Below the pieces are notes generated by a model that saw only the letters and a program-made list of their open reading frames with translations, made no database searches and was not told the origin of the DNA. The translations under genes were made by a program, and so were the position numbers. A stretch of 64,000 bases of DNA. Source: Tetragonia tetragonoides. Taxonomy: Eukaryota; Streptophyta; Magnoliopsida; Caryophyllales; Aizoaceae. Positions 1 to 10,383 of this stretch are shown one piece after another (within the stretch, counting starts at the first letter, position 1; every line of letters begins with the position of its first letter). The DNA is taken from the NCBI GenBank assembly GCA_038025085.1, contig CM076139.1:24753807-24817806 (forward strand). The letters are read 5' to 3'.

Positions 1-844
1 TCTCATCTATGGCTAAAAACAAAATGAGCCAGGTAGGTTAAAAACCCGAAAGGGCGGCCTAGGCAAAAGTTAGGGCAACCAAAAAAAATATATATAAAAC
101 AAATTAAACATCTTGAAGCAACTTAAATTTTCGAGGATTTAGAACAGTGTTTCTCATTTAAGAACTTTTTGGTTAGTCGTCTAGAGTCATACTCATCACC
201 TTTCTCATAGGCTTGCACATAGACTTCCCAACTGGGGGCTTTTTTAGAATGAGTCGGTTTTTTGTCCGCTATGTTCCAAGTTGTCCATTTCGTCCCCATA
301 CCTTAAGTTAGGATATTTTGTACCACTGCATCAACATCCTAGCTCCTCGAGTAGGTCATAATCATCAAGAATCACACATCAAACTGGGGCTGATTCTCCC
401 TTGACTGCACCCATTCTTGTCCACTTGTCTCTTACTCTGTCAAGATCACCACAGGAATGAAATTCTTGATCACAAAAACTTTTCCTATATGAAGACCCTC
501 TTCAGACCCTATAGGAAAGTCGTGCATGTTAGGCTAGGCCGCATGGAGCTGTGAGTCAATAGAGTCTGCATACATCATATTTGCATAAGTACTAGAGTCG
601 CCTTCAAAGGCATGCATGTGTACATAATTTCTCAGTATCTTGAGTCCCTGCGTGTTTACATCTCAATCCCCCTTTGCCCCGTGCATATTACTATGTCGTA
701 TTCTTGTGCATATTGTCATGGTCAGTTGGGAATGTCTATTGCATCTCTTCCCTATGTGCATATCTCCACTGCAGGTTTGAGCCTACCCGCTCTCCATTGA
801 AACCAGCAAGCCCGAAACTCATGATGAAGCCTAGAAGTGACCTT

Positions 845-1087
845 CCGACTACAACCAAGAATGGAAATAACCTTCCAACAACAGTCCCAGCGTGGGGGAA
901 CAAGTCCTTTTGGTCCACCAATTCAAAATTCAACAGCTGGTCCATCTTACGGTACCAAGTATTATCCGACTACAACCAAAAATGGTAATAACCTTCCAAC
1001 AACAGTCCCAGCGCGCGGAAACAAGTCCCTTTGGTCCACCAATTCAAAATTCAACAGCTGGTCCATCTTACGGTACCAAGTATTATC
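845..1087 (+). repeat. Tandem duplication, two units of about 121 bp
   Basis: The block beginning CCGACTACAACC at 845 recurs at 966 with only a few substitutions. Both copies end near GGTACCAAGTATTATC. The same stretch, as a single diverged copy, is present in inverse orientation at about 43700-43870 in element G, so the duplication is private to this copy. Confidence 0.85.
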
Positions 1088-1225
1088 AGGTAAAACTAAA
1101 CCACCTGTTTTGCAGGTCTCAAACACACAAGCCCAGTATGCCCTGACAATACTAGTCACCCAGAGTAGTCAAATTATTTTAAGAAAAGCCCAGTGGATCC
1201 TCTGGCACCATCCCAAATTTTTTAT

Positions 1226-1411
1226 AGAACAGCCAGTTTCCATAATTTTTATATGACAACCAGTTTCAAAAATTGTGAAAGGACAACCAGTTTCCAAAAT
1301 TTTTATAGGACAGCCAGTTTCCAAAATTGTGATAGGACAGCCAGTTTCTAAAATTGTGGTAGGACAGTCAGTTTCACAAATTATGATTGGACAGTCAGTT
1401 TCCAAAATTGT
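1226..1411 (+). repeat. 27-bp tandem repeat, about 7 units
   Basis: Units carry the core GACAGCCAGTTTCC followed by AAAATT and a variable few bases. The 27-bp period is divisible by three, so it leaves an open frame on the minus strand, which is an artefact of the repeat and not a gene. Confidence 0.85.
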
Positions 1412-1790
1412 GTCAGTCAATGATCGCTTAAGCTAGTGCGGTTAAACTGTCCTTTTAATTTGAGGCTACTCATTTGTGTCAGTCAATGATTGCTTAAGCT
1501 AGTGCGGTTAAACTGGCCTTTTCATTCAAGGTTACTGATTTGTGTCAGTCAATGATCGTTTAAGCTAGTGCGGTTAAACTGTCTTTTTTATTCAAGGCTA
1601 CTCCTTTTGTGTCAGTCAATGATCGCTTAAGCTAGTGCGGTTAAACTGTCCTTTTTATACGAGGACACTCATTTTGTGTCAGTCAATGATTGCTTAAACT
1701 ATTGCGATTATACTGTCCTTTGTTTTTTATATGTTTCAGTCAATGATTGCTTAAGCTATTGCATTTAAACTGTTCATATGTTTTAACCAT
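1410..1790 (+). repeat. About 66-bp tandem repeat, 6 units
   Basis: Each unit starts TGTCAGTCAATGATCGC, then AAGCTAGTGCGGTTAAACTG and a more variable half. Later units are more diverged and shorter. Diverged units of the same family lie inverted at about 43340-43580, before the LTR of element G. Confidence 0.85.
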
Positions 1791-1793
1791 TTT

Positions 1794-2215
1794 ACAGTCG
1801 TCATTTTGATCGCGTTGTCTCGTCAACCTTTTCGTTTCTCGTGCAGGGATGGAATCTCGGCATCTGCCGAGTAGTGATTAGTCACTATTTGCTTAGAATA
1901 AAGCATTTATACTATTCACTCTCACCATATTATTTTCCATTTACAGCCGTCATTTCAATCGCGATATCTCGTCGACCTTTTCGATTCTCGTGCAGGGACG
2001 GAATCTTGGCATCCGCTGAGTGGTGATTAGTCACTGTTTGCTTAGAATAAAGCATTTATACTATTCACTCTACCAGTGTTATTTCCCATTTACGATTGTT
2101 ATTATTAATCGCGCTGTCTCATCGACTTTTTCGTTTCTCGTACAGGGACAGAATCTCGGCACCCGCCAATCGGTGTTTAGTCACTGTTTGTTGAAGCACT
2201 CTACGTTGATCATTC
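1794..2215 (+). repeat. About 149-bp tandem repeat, 2.8 units
   Basis: Units share TCGTGCAGGGA(C/T)GGAATC, then TGATTAGTCACT, then TTTGCTTAGAATAAAGC. Starts are near 1794, 1943 and 2092; the third unit is partial. This is a third repeat period in the 3' region of the same retroelement. Confidence 0.8.
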
Positions 2216-2472
2216 TCAAAGTATTACTAACTATGAATACAGGTCCCCTGCAGACGTTTCAACCATCTACGAGCGGTGTTTGTCCTGCTAACCATAACCT
2301 TTATTTTTCTTGTGTTCACAGAGATGAAATCTTAGCACACTACGAGCATGTCCCAACTCAGGTTTGTCTTCATATGTATACATACTGTACACTTTCACAC
2401 ACCATATCCACAGCAGCATCCTGCATGTCGCCTTCGGAATACTTTGATCTTCACTTTTAATCAAGCTCGATC

Positions 2473-2505
2473 AAAGTGAGGGCTTCTGTAGACGCTAAAA
2501 AAGCG
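2473..2505 (+). promoter_or_regulatory. Polypurine tract and start of the 3' LTR of the Tat-like element
   Basis: AAAGTGAGGGCTTC precedes TGTAGACGCTAAAAAAGCG. The same arrangement is seen inverted at 42919-42933 in element G, where the purine tract is cleaner (AAAGTGGGGGCTTC). The purine tract primes plus-strand DNA synthesis in LTR retrotransposons. The LTR stub ends at 2505 where the copia LTR begins. Confidence 0.75.
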
Positions 2506-3972
2506 TGAAGAGTGCCTAAGTTACTCTAGAGGGGGGTGAATTGAGTGACTCCAATTTCTCGCATTTTATGACTTGAGAACAAGGTAGGGAACAGCGTTAT
2601 GGACGTTGTTCCTACGCAGTGAACTAAACAGAAAGTAAAAGACTGAACGTAAATAACACAAGGCTTTTTTCACGTGGAAAACCTCCTAGGCTCAATAGGA
2701 GTAAAAACCACGACCCAGTTACTTGGGATTTTGTCACACTACTTCTCTTATAACCAGAGCCAAAAACAGGATACGTTACTATACCCTAACACACCACATA
2801 CCGTCATTGATGCGTTGCCAACCTCTCCAAGTCACACACTGACCTGAGAGAAACTCTATGCTTGGTACTAAGCTAGAGCTATTACAGATTACCAGACTGT
2901 TTGTCCTATTACACGCTTCAACACTAAGCAAAATAAGACCACAGAAAACCTATTATGCAATGACCAATCTAAGCAAGACTCAAACTGACCAGGACAGGGA
3001 ACAGGGTTCAAGGTTGTTCTTGTGAGCACAGGACGTATCTGGTTTGGACGATTTAACGCTTTCCACAAGTGATTCTGATCTCAATAATGCAAACAAAGCT
3101 TAACCCTAAAGCTGAGCATATCAGGCGCCTTATATAGGCAGGCCAAGGAGCTCAGTCCAATTAGGTTAAATCTCTTCAGAATATAAAAGATAAGATTTGT
3201 CAAAAAGATAGGATATAGTTTAAGTAAAGATCAAAGATCTTTCTTAACCCAACCTACGTGATGAAAACCGTCCAAATACTTAAACAGAAATTCTTGGCCA
3301 GCTAGCAAGTGATTTATCAGAATATAATCTCTAGAAGATAATTAGAAGTATTCTAGAGGATAATTCACTTACTTAAACAATATATACTTGGCCATTAAGT
3401 AAACTAATTTTCCAAGATAAAATCATTTCAAAGTAAAATACTTTTTCTGTTTAAAACACGATTTTGCAATATTCATTTTTCCAAAATAAATTATATTTCT
3501 TTATAAGAATATTTGTGTGAAGATCTAAAAAGATAATACACAAAATATTCATAGAAATAATAAATACGATATTATTGCAAACTCGTCCAGATACACAGCT
3601 AGAAGGAACAGGGTCCAACTCGTTGTTCCCCTTTGATTCCTTCAAGCTGCAGTGCTGGTCATAGAGAACAGGGTTCACAATAATGCTCCCCTGTACTCAT
3701 AGACGCATGCACTCAGTCCTACAACCTTGTTCCTTGTCATGATCAATTTAGACTCTTGCTAACTAGTGAAGCATAGTACATAAAGACAAATGACAAATTC
3801 ACTTAACTACATTACATTATCTTCATGTCTTGTTAGGATTCAAGCATCTTCATGAGCAATCATGCATTGAGCATTATAACTTCTTGCATCCTTAAGTAAA
3901 CCTGTCATCATAGTTAGTTCACACAAAGATAAGGACACTATGTTTGTTATCATCAAAACCAGTAACTCAACA
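2506..3972 (-). repeat. 3' LTR of the SIRE-like copia element
   Basis: The plus-strand reading starts TGAAGAGTGCC and ends AACTCAACA, so the element-sense ends are TGTTGAG and CTCTTCA. It matches 12319-13757 along its length. Short ORFs inside (for example 3451-3678) are copied in the other LTR and are not genes. Confidence 0.92.
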
Positions 3973-3986
3973 ATTCCCCCTTTTTG
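3973..3986 (-). promoter_or_regulatory. Polypurine tract of the copia element
   Basis: On the minus strand AAAAAGGGGGAAT lies directly before the LTR start TGTTGAG. Position and composition are as expected for the plus-strand primer. Confidence 0.85.
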
Positions 3987-4389
3987 ATGATGACAAACTA
4001 GTGTGCTTATCTGAACCAGATACCAATTTAAATTAAGTCCAGAACTAACTCAAGCGCTTACCTTAACTTACCATTTCTGTGAACCAACCAAAAAAACCAG
4101 GGTAAATAGGAACAGGGTTCACAGCTTCAACTTCAAGAACATCAACTTAACATTATCATTCATCACATTGAGACTTTTACAGAGAGAAATTTTGCAATCA
4201 GAGTTGCAACTTCAAGACTTTAGAGAATCAGAGTAGGCAGAGGAAACACAATTTCAAACCAGAAACCATTAGAGCAAAAATCAAAAATTTGTGTGCTACC
4301 CATCCATAGTGAATAGGTTAACAAGGTATGAGAACTAAACTAGACTAAACCTAAACATGATCATATCAAACCCAATCATAAGCACACCA

Positions 4390-4404
4390 CACTTCCCCCT
4401 TTTG
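4390..4404 (-). promoter_or_regulatory. Second polypurine-tract-like site, internal
   Basis: The minus strand reads AAAAGGGGGAAGTG about 420 bp upstream of the true tract. Internal purine tracts exist in some retroelements as extra plus-strand primers; use here is inferred only from likeness. Confidence 0.45.
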
Positions 4405-4705
4405 GCTTCATCAAAAAGTGTCGTTAACATTTGTTAAACATGCAAATAGTGATAAGTTAAGCCAGATTTTAGCAAGTATGTCACAACCATCACCTCCAGG
4501 GTTTAAGTGTATGCAAACAAATGCAAGTAGCTCAAACTTAAAAATCTATTGATATAGGCCATCCAGAAAATAATCAAATCGTATAAACCAAAAGGACCAA
4601 ATTTTATATATGTAGCACAGTCACAAAAGAAGATATTGTTACAGAGGAAACAACATCTAGAGAGAAAAGAAGAAAAAGAAAAGAAAAAAACAAAAGAAAA
4701 TAGGC

Positions 4706-6571
4706 TTAGGCAACAGGGGGAGGAACATGGTTTGATGGGTCAGTGTTATCATCAGCAGGCTCATCAGTTTCGACCTCAAACCCATCTCTCAGCATCTTGA
4801 CAAGCTCATCATGTCGTCTTTGATAAGCTTCATCAGCCTTTATCACTGCATCAGTCAGATCAGCAACTTTCTGAGCTAGATCAGCTTGCTTAGATGTTAC
4901 AGCATTGAGCTTGGCCTCAACCAGTTGCAGCGTTGTAAACATGGCAGCTCTACTGATGCTGGACCCTTTCATAGAAACAGCCTCTGGGCCCTGTTCGCCC
5001 TCAGAATCAACCTTCTCTTCCTCCTCTGCTTCCTCCTGATCCTCATCAAACTTGAGCCCTGTTTGCTTCAGATACTGCTTACCCACCTCATTCACAATCG
5101 TTGGTGATGTCCCAGTAGATAGAGGCACCCCAAAATGCTTGAAGACCAGGGTAAGAGCATACCCATAAGGAAGAGAATGGGTTATTTTCTTGGCACTGAG
5201 GACATAGCCAATATGGTGAATCATGACAGCAGGAAGATTCACCTTTTCTCTCCTTTCAACCAAGTCCATGAGGCTCATGTCATAGGCTGAGCAATATTTC
5301 CTGGCTTCCTCCCTATGGACAAGGGTCCTAAACACAAGTGCAAAGTGGAACTTGTGCATAGGAACAAGGTCCACAGTTTTGACCCTCTTGGCCACATCAA
5401 CCTCCATGTACCTGATGTATTTCCTTACAATAGCTATGGGATCTAGACCATCATATGCAGGCCAGACCCCACCCCTAGCCCATTCAACAAAGCCTTCACA
5501 AGGGATCCCCAAAATTTTCCCTAAATCAGAAGCATTGAATTTAAGGGGAACCCCAGACACCTCACTCCTGACTACCCCGTTCTTCACAGTACAGTTCAGG
5601 TAGAACTGCTTGAATTCAGCGTAATGGAAAGTAGTTCTAGTGGTTAGATAAGAACCCCACCCTTGAGACAAAACGTTGGTAACAAATTCGTGAACCCCAT
5701 TTTCCTTCATCCAATCCAGATTCCAAATTTTACCTGGCATGCATTTTCTGGAGAGGATTTGAGCAGTCCTGGCGTCAATGTCGTCTTGGCTCATCTTCTT
5801 CTTTTTGCCAGCAGTCCCAGCAGAGGCAGAGGCAGAAGGCATTGATGCTAGAGACTTCTTCCTTTTGGCAGGACGGGAAGAGGTCTCAACTACCTCAGGT
5901 AGGGGTATCTCAGTGGGTGCATCCAAGACCCGTTTAGAAACAGTCTTTCTTTTCTTGGACGGAGGTGGTGTGGGAACAGGCTCTGTGACAGGGTCCTTAA
6001 GATAAGAACCCTGTTTCTTGGAAGACCCAGCAGTGGTCTTCTTGGTTTTCTTGGGACTAGTTGTGGGAATAGGTGATTCCACAGCAGGTCCTAGTTCCCC
6101 CTGAGCAGCAGTGCTCTCTGTTTCAGGCTTCTCTCCTCCCTCACTCTCCTTTTTCTCTCCCTCTGGCTCTCCTTTTGATTTTCCAGCACCCTCTTTCTTC
6201 TTCTTTCCCTTCTCACCCTTCTCTTTGACGTACTTAGCACCAATTCCAGCTCCTTCGTCCAGAAGAGCGTCAACCTCATGAGCTAGCTTAGAGACGCTTA
6301 CTCGCTTTGCTGCACTTTTCTTTGGCTTCTTCCTTGCAGAAGAAGTTGAAGCCCCTGTTCTTTCAGCATCACCCTTCCCTAGTTGCTCGGTGGTAGAGGG
6401 TTGAGGTGATGATGGTAAAGCAGGCTCAGTAGGGCCCGTGTTCTTATGAGCTGTCATCTTGACAGGCATGACGGGTGTTGTAACAGGGGTAGAGGACTTG
6501 ATGGGAGTGGTAGATGGTGATTTCTTAGCTGGAGATTTCTTGGATGCAGTGGATCGAGTTCCAGTCACCAT
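4706..6571 (-). CDS. Env-position ORF of the copia element, with a putative plant transposon protein domain (621 aa)
   Basis: A single ATG-started ORF of 621 codons lies between RNase H and the 3' LTR, the place where SIRE elements carry an env-like gene. Residues 1-265 are rich in Lys, Ser, Pro and Thr with several basic clusters. Residues about 275-500 form a globular region (IWNLDWM, FYLNCTV, LGKILGIP, FGVPLST) that resembles the domain called 'putative plant transposon protein' (Transposase_32 type). About 510-540 is very acidic, and 545-600 has heptad-like spacing suggesting a coiled coil. I see no signal peptide or membrane segment, so a real envelope role is doubtful. Unlike gag and pol it has no stop or frameshift. 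Function unknown; family assignment moderate. Confidence 0.75.
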   Translation of the reverse strand: MVTGTRSTASKKSPAKKSPSTTPIKSSTPVTTPVMPVKMTAHKNTGPTEPALPSSPQPSTTEQLGKGDAERTGASTSSARKKPKKSAAKRVSVSKLAHEVDALLDEGAGIGAKYVKEKGEKGKKKKEGAGKSKGEPEGEKKESEGGEKPETESTAAQGELGPAVESPIPTTSPKKTKKTTAGSSKKQGSYLKDPVTEPVPTPPPSKKRKTVSKRVLDAPTEIPLPEVVETSSRPAKRKKSLASMPSASASAGTAGKKKKMSQDDIDARTAQILSRKCMPGKIWNLDWMKENGVHEFVTNVLSQGWGSYLTTRTTFHYAEFKQFYLNCTVKNGVVRSEVSGVPLKFNASDLGKILGIPCEGFVEWARGGVWPAYDGLDPIAIVRKYIRYMEVDVAKRVKTVDLVPMHKFHFALVFRTLVHREEARKYCSAYDMSLMDLVERREKVNLPAVMIHHIGYVLSAKKITHSLPYGYALTLVFKHFGVPLSTGTSPTIVNEVGKQYLKQTGLKFDEDQEEAEEEEKVDSEGEQGPEAVSMKGSSISRAAMFTTLQLVEAKLNAVTSKQADLAQKVADLTDAVIKADEAYQRRHDELVKMLRDGFEVETDEPADDNTDPSNHVPPPVA

Positions 6572-7153
6572 TTTTATAGCTAGGATTAGGGTTTTGAAAG
6601 GAGAAAGAAACGAGAATTTAGGAACGATTGTTTGAATTAACGGGAAGAAATTTCAAAACACTTGAGAAGAAGATGAAGAATTCTGAGAAAGAAAGAGATA
6701 ACGGGCAGATTTTTGTGTGAGAGAGAGAGAATTAACGGGAAGAAGCGATAATTTGGGAGCTGATTTGAGTTGTGATGATGAAGAAGAATGGTCTAGCCCC
6801 TAGTTATAGGGAAATAATCCCAACCGCCTCAAATTATTAGGAAATCAGACGTAATTAAATGCGTCTGAATTTGCCCGTTGGGAACAGTTTTGCTTGAGGA
6901 AGAGTGACTGAGGGAATAGGGTCCATGTATTGGTCTTAAGGATCATACAACAACAGTTTTGAGGACAATAAGGGATATATCAATATACCAAAGTGAGTCC
7001 TTTAGTTCAGGTCATACAGTTATGCATTTTACTGCACGCGAGCTGGTATAGACATACAAAAGCTTTAAAAAGACACACAAATCACATATATACACACATA
7101 AAACATGTAGACACACTCTAGCCAATCATCGAGGGAACAGGGTGCACATACAA
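6572..7153 (-). other. Spacer between pol and the env-position ORF
   Basis: No ORF of note. The pol stop is TAG followed by TTGTAT, and the downstream frame soon meets another stop, so stop-codon readthrough into the 3' ORF, as described for soybean SIRE1, is not supported here. A plant-like leader just upstream of 6571 (AGGGTTTTGAAAGGAGAAAG on the plus strand, adjacent to the ATG on the minus strand) carries no clear TATA box. Confidence 0.5.
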
Positions 7154-10100
7154 CTAAGTAATTTTGATCATGCCTATTTCTAGTCTAAGTTTCTCATACC
7201 TTTCTCTGCTCAATGGTTTAGTAAAGAGATCTGCCAATTGATTCTCCGTCTTGCAAATATTCAATTTAATGAATCTTTTCTCTACATTGTCTCTTAGAAA
7301 GTGATGTCTAATGTCAATGTGCTTTGTTCTTGAATGTTGCACTGGATTTTTGGAAATATTTATAGCACTTGTGTTATCACACAAGATTGGCATACAACCT
7401 GCATCAACTCCAAAATCCTTTAATTATTGTCTTACCCACAACAATTGTGCACAGCATGAAGCTCCTGCCACATACTCAGCTTCAGCAGTAGACATGGCCA
7501 CAGAATTTTGCTTTTTGGAGGCCCAAGAGATCAAGCAAGGCCCTAGGAAAGTTGCCATGCCTGATGTGCTCTTCCTGTCTACAAGGTATCCTGCACAATC
7601 AGTGTCAGCATAGCCAATTAAATCAATGGCAGGACCTCTAGGGTACCAAAGACATAAGTCTTCAGTTCCCTTGAGTTACCTTAGGATACGTTTGACTTGT
7701 GTAAGATGTAACTCTTTGGGGTTTGCTTGAAACCTTGCACACAAGCCAACACTATACATGATATCAGGTCTACTAGCAGTTAGGTACAATAAAGAACCAA
7801 TCATACCTCTATACACTGTTTGATCAACACTCTTACCTGCTTCATCCAAGTCAAGCTTGACATTGGTGGCAACAGGTGTGTCATAGACCTTGGCTTCTCT
7901 CATGCCATATTTCTTGATCAACTCTCTAGCATACTTTTGTTGATGAATCATTGTTCCTTCATAAGTTTGTTTGATTTGTAATCCTAAAAAGAAATTAAGC
8001 TCACCCATCATACTCATTTCAAAATCACTCATCATCAACTCAGAAAATTCCCTGCACAAAGATTAATTAGTTGCACCAAAAATTATGTCATCAACATAGA
8101 TTTGTACAACTAACAAACTTTCCTCCTTAGCTCGTAAGAACAAGATTGTATCAACTTGTCCCCTTTGATAACCATTGTCCATTAAGAACTTTGACAGGTG
8201 TTCATACCAAGCTCTAGGAGCTTGTTTCAAGCCATACAATGCCTTGTCAAGTTTATAGACATGGTCAGGGGACTCATTGCTTTCAAACCCGGGGGGTTGC
8301 TTCACATAGACTTCCTCTTTCAAGTACCCATTCAGAAAGGCACTTTTGACATCCATCTGTTGCAATTTAAAGTCCATATGAGCTGCAAACACTATCAGCA
8401 TGCGTATTGCCTCAATTCTAGCAACAGGGGCAAATGTCTCATCATAGTCAATCCCCTCTTGCTGGTTGTATCCTTGAACAACTAGTCTAGCCTTGTTTCT
8501 AACCACAGTACATGTCTCATCCAGTTTGTTCCTGAACACCCATTTAGTCCCAGTGATGGTCCTATTATCAGGCCTAGAAACAAGATGCCCAACCTTGTTC
8601 CTTTCAAACTAGTTGAGTTTCTCCTGCATTGCAGTTATCCAATCAGCATCCTGCAAAGCTTCATAAATATTATGTGATTCAATATAGGATAAGAAGGCAG
8701 AAAAAGCCATAATGTTCTGTACAGAAGCTCTCGTTTGAATCCCCTTATTTAGATCACTAATGATTTGATTCATGGGATGAGAGCTCTGATGTTTCCAAGA
8801 ACGTGGCTGGAAGCCAGAACTTTCTGGATCATCTCTTTGTGGAGAGGGAACAGGGTCCTCACTTGGACTTTCATTGTGATCAACTCCTTCCTCTATGGGT
8901 GTTGTTCCTATATCAGAAGTATTTGTTCCCCCTGAGTCCATTGTGTGGAATCTTGGAGGTGTAGACCTTGTTTCTTCCTCCACAGCATTACTTGTTTCTC
9001 CTGAGGCTTCTTCTTTTCTTCTTCCCTTTCTGGTGCAAGGCCAATTGAGAAGTCTTCTTTATCCTGCAACAATGACTCAAAACTTGTATTAGATTCATCA
9101 AACACAACATGGACACTTTCCTCAACTTTCTGAGTTCTCTTGTTGAGGACCCTGTACGCTTTGCTCTGAGGAGCATAGCCTACAAAGACAGCCTCATCAC
9201 TCCTAGCATCAAATTTTCCCAGGTTAGTCTTTCCGTTGTTATGTACATAGCACTTACAACCGAAACCTCTAAAGTGGGAAATGTTTGGCTTTCTTCCTCT
9301 GAGTACTTCATAGAGTGTCTTTCTCAAAATGGGTCGTACAATGGCACGATTTATGATATAGCAAGCTGTGATGACAACTTCTCCCCACATGTTCCTAGGA
9401 AGATCACTAGCTAGCAACAGGGTTCTAGCTATGTCTTCCAAGGTCCTATTCTTCCTTTCAACTACCCCGTTCTGTTGAGGAGTCCTTGGGGAAGAGAAGT
9501 TGTGATCAATGCCATGATGAGCACAGTAGTTCATGAATTTGTCTTTTTCAAACTCTGTGCCGCGATCAGACCTTAGAGATAGTATATCAGCTCCAACCTG
9601 TTTCTGCATTTTGTTAGCAAAGATTTCAAACACATCAAAAGTTTCATCTTTAGAAACAAGCAACAGGGGCCATGTGAATGTTGAATAGTCATCTACAATA
9701 ACTAAAACATAATTTCTTCCTCCACGAGTTTGAACTCTCATAGGACCACAAAGATCCATATGTAGAAGCTCAAGAGGTCGTGAAGTACTTACCATGTTCT
9801 TTGTTTTAAAAGAAGACTTTACCTGTTTACCTCTAGCACAAGCACCACATAAATCATCAATTTTGAATTTGATTTTAGGTAATCCAATGACTAGGTTCTG
9901 TGATGCTAGTTTGTTCAAGGTATTGAGGCTTACATGTCCAAACCGTCTATGCCACAATGAGACATCAGTTTCAATAGCACTGAGACATGTTAGAGAGTTA
10001 CTGTAAAGCTTATTTACATCCACTTTATAAACATTCTTGTGCCGCTTTCCCTCTAGCACCGCATTATTTGTCTTGTGACTCACAACTATGCAACTGTTTG

Positions 10101-10383
10101 CAGTGAATAGGACATTGTTCCCTTTATCACATAGTTGTGAGACACTCAACAAATTATGCTTCAAACCATCAACCAAGCAGACTTCATCTATGGAATGTGA
10201 TAGTGACTTACCAACCTTACCTATACCAACCACTTCACCTGTTTGATCGTCACCAAAAGTCACACTTCCACCTTCATAGGCTGTGAGTGAAAGAAATACA
10301 GATTTTTTTCCTGTCATGTGCCTTGAGCAGCCACTGTCCACATACCATGGCTTGCTCTCTTTCACTTTAGCCGGCAGTGAGAG
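7154..10383 (-). pseudogene. Decayed pol of the copia element (protease, integrase, reverse transcriptase, RNase H)
   Basis: In element order I see the protease motif YVDSGCSRHMTG near 10340, the pre-integrase zinc site (WHRRFGH then CGAC), integrase acidic residues in LLHMD, SDRGTEF and VVERKNR, reverse transcriptase with the YVDD active site near 8110, and RNase H ending near 7154 with TKHIDIRHHF and ADLFTKPL. The frame is broken by one frameshift near 8910-8985 and by nonsense codons at about 8609, 8063, 7676 and 7424. Each stop is one substitution away from a sense codon and the surrounding frame continues, so decay is by point mutation. Confidence 0.9.

Larger units (their letters stand above)
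1..2505 (+). mobile_element. 3' part of a Tat-like Ty3/gypsy retrotransposon (internal 3' region plus first 19 bp of LTR)
   Basis: The segment is the reverse-complement relative of 42900-43870, the 3' end of the Tat-like element G described below. They share the same tandem repeats, the same purine tract and the same LTR start. No coding domain is visible in 1-700, where I see only short spurious ORFs. Long arrays of tandem repeats before the 3' LTR are a known habit of the Tat/Ogre lineage. The LTR is cut after 19 bp by the copia element starting at 2506. The rest of this LTR is not found beyond that copia element, so the locus was rearranged after insertion. Confidence 0.7.

Noticed and set aside
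1169..1420. Minus-strand ORF with repeating Cys-Pro-Ile units
   Set aside because: It is the translation of a 27-bp tandem repeat (multiple of three) inside a retroelement 3' region; no start context, no domain.
1410..1790. Regular repeats resembling a CRISPR array
   Set aside because: Repeat and 'spacer' parts are both similar between units, the period is one continuous 66-bp unit, the same family occurs in another retroelement copy, and the DNA is plant nuclear.
3451..3678. 75-aa minus-strand ORF, repeated at 13266-13493
   Set aside because: Both copies lie in the two LTRs of the same copia element, so the conservation is due to LTR duplication.
6091..6279. Arg/Glu-rich minus-strand ORF
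   Set aside because: Alternative frame of the charged N-terminal part of the env-position ORF.
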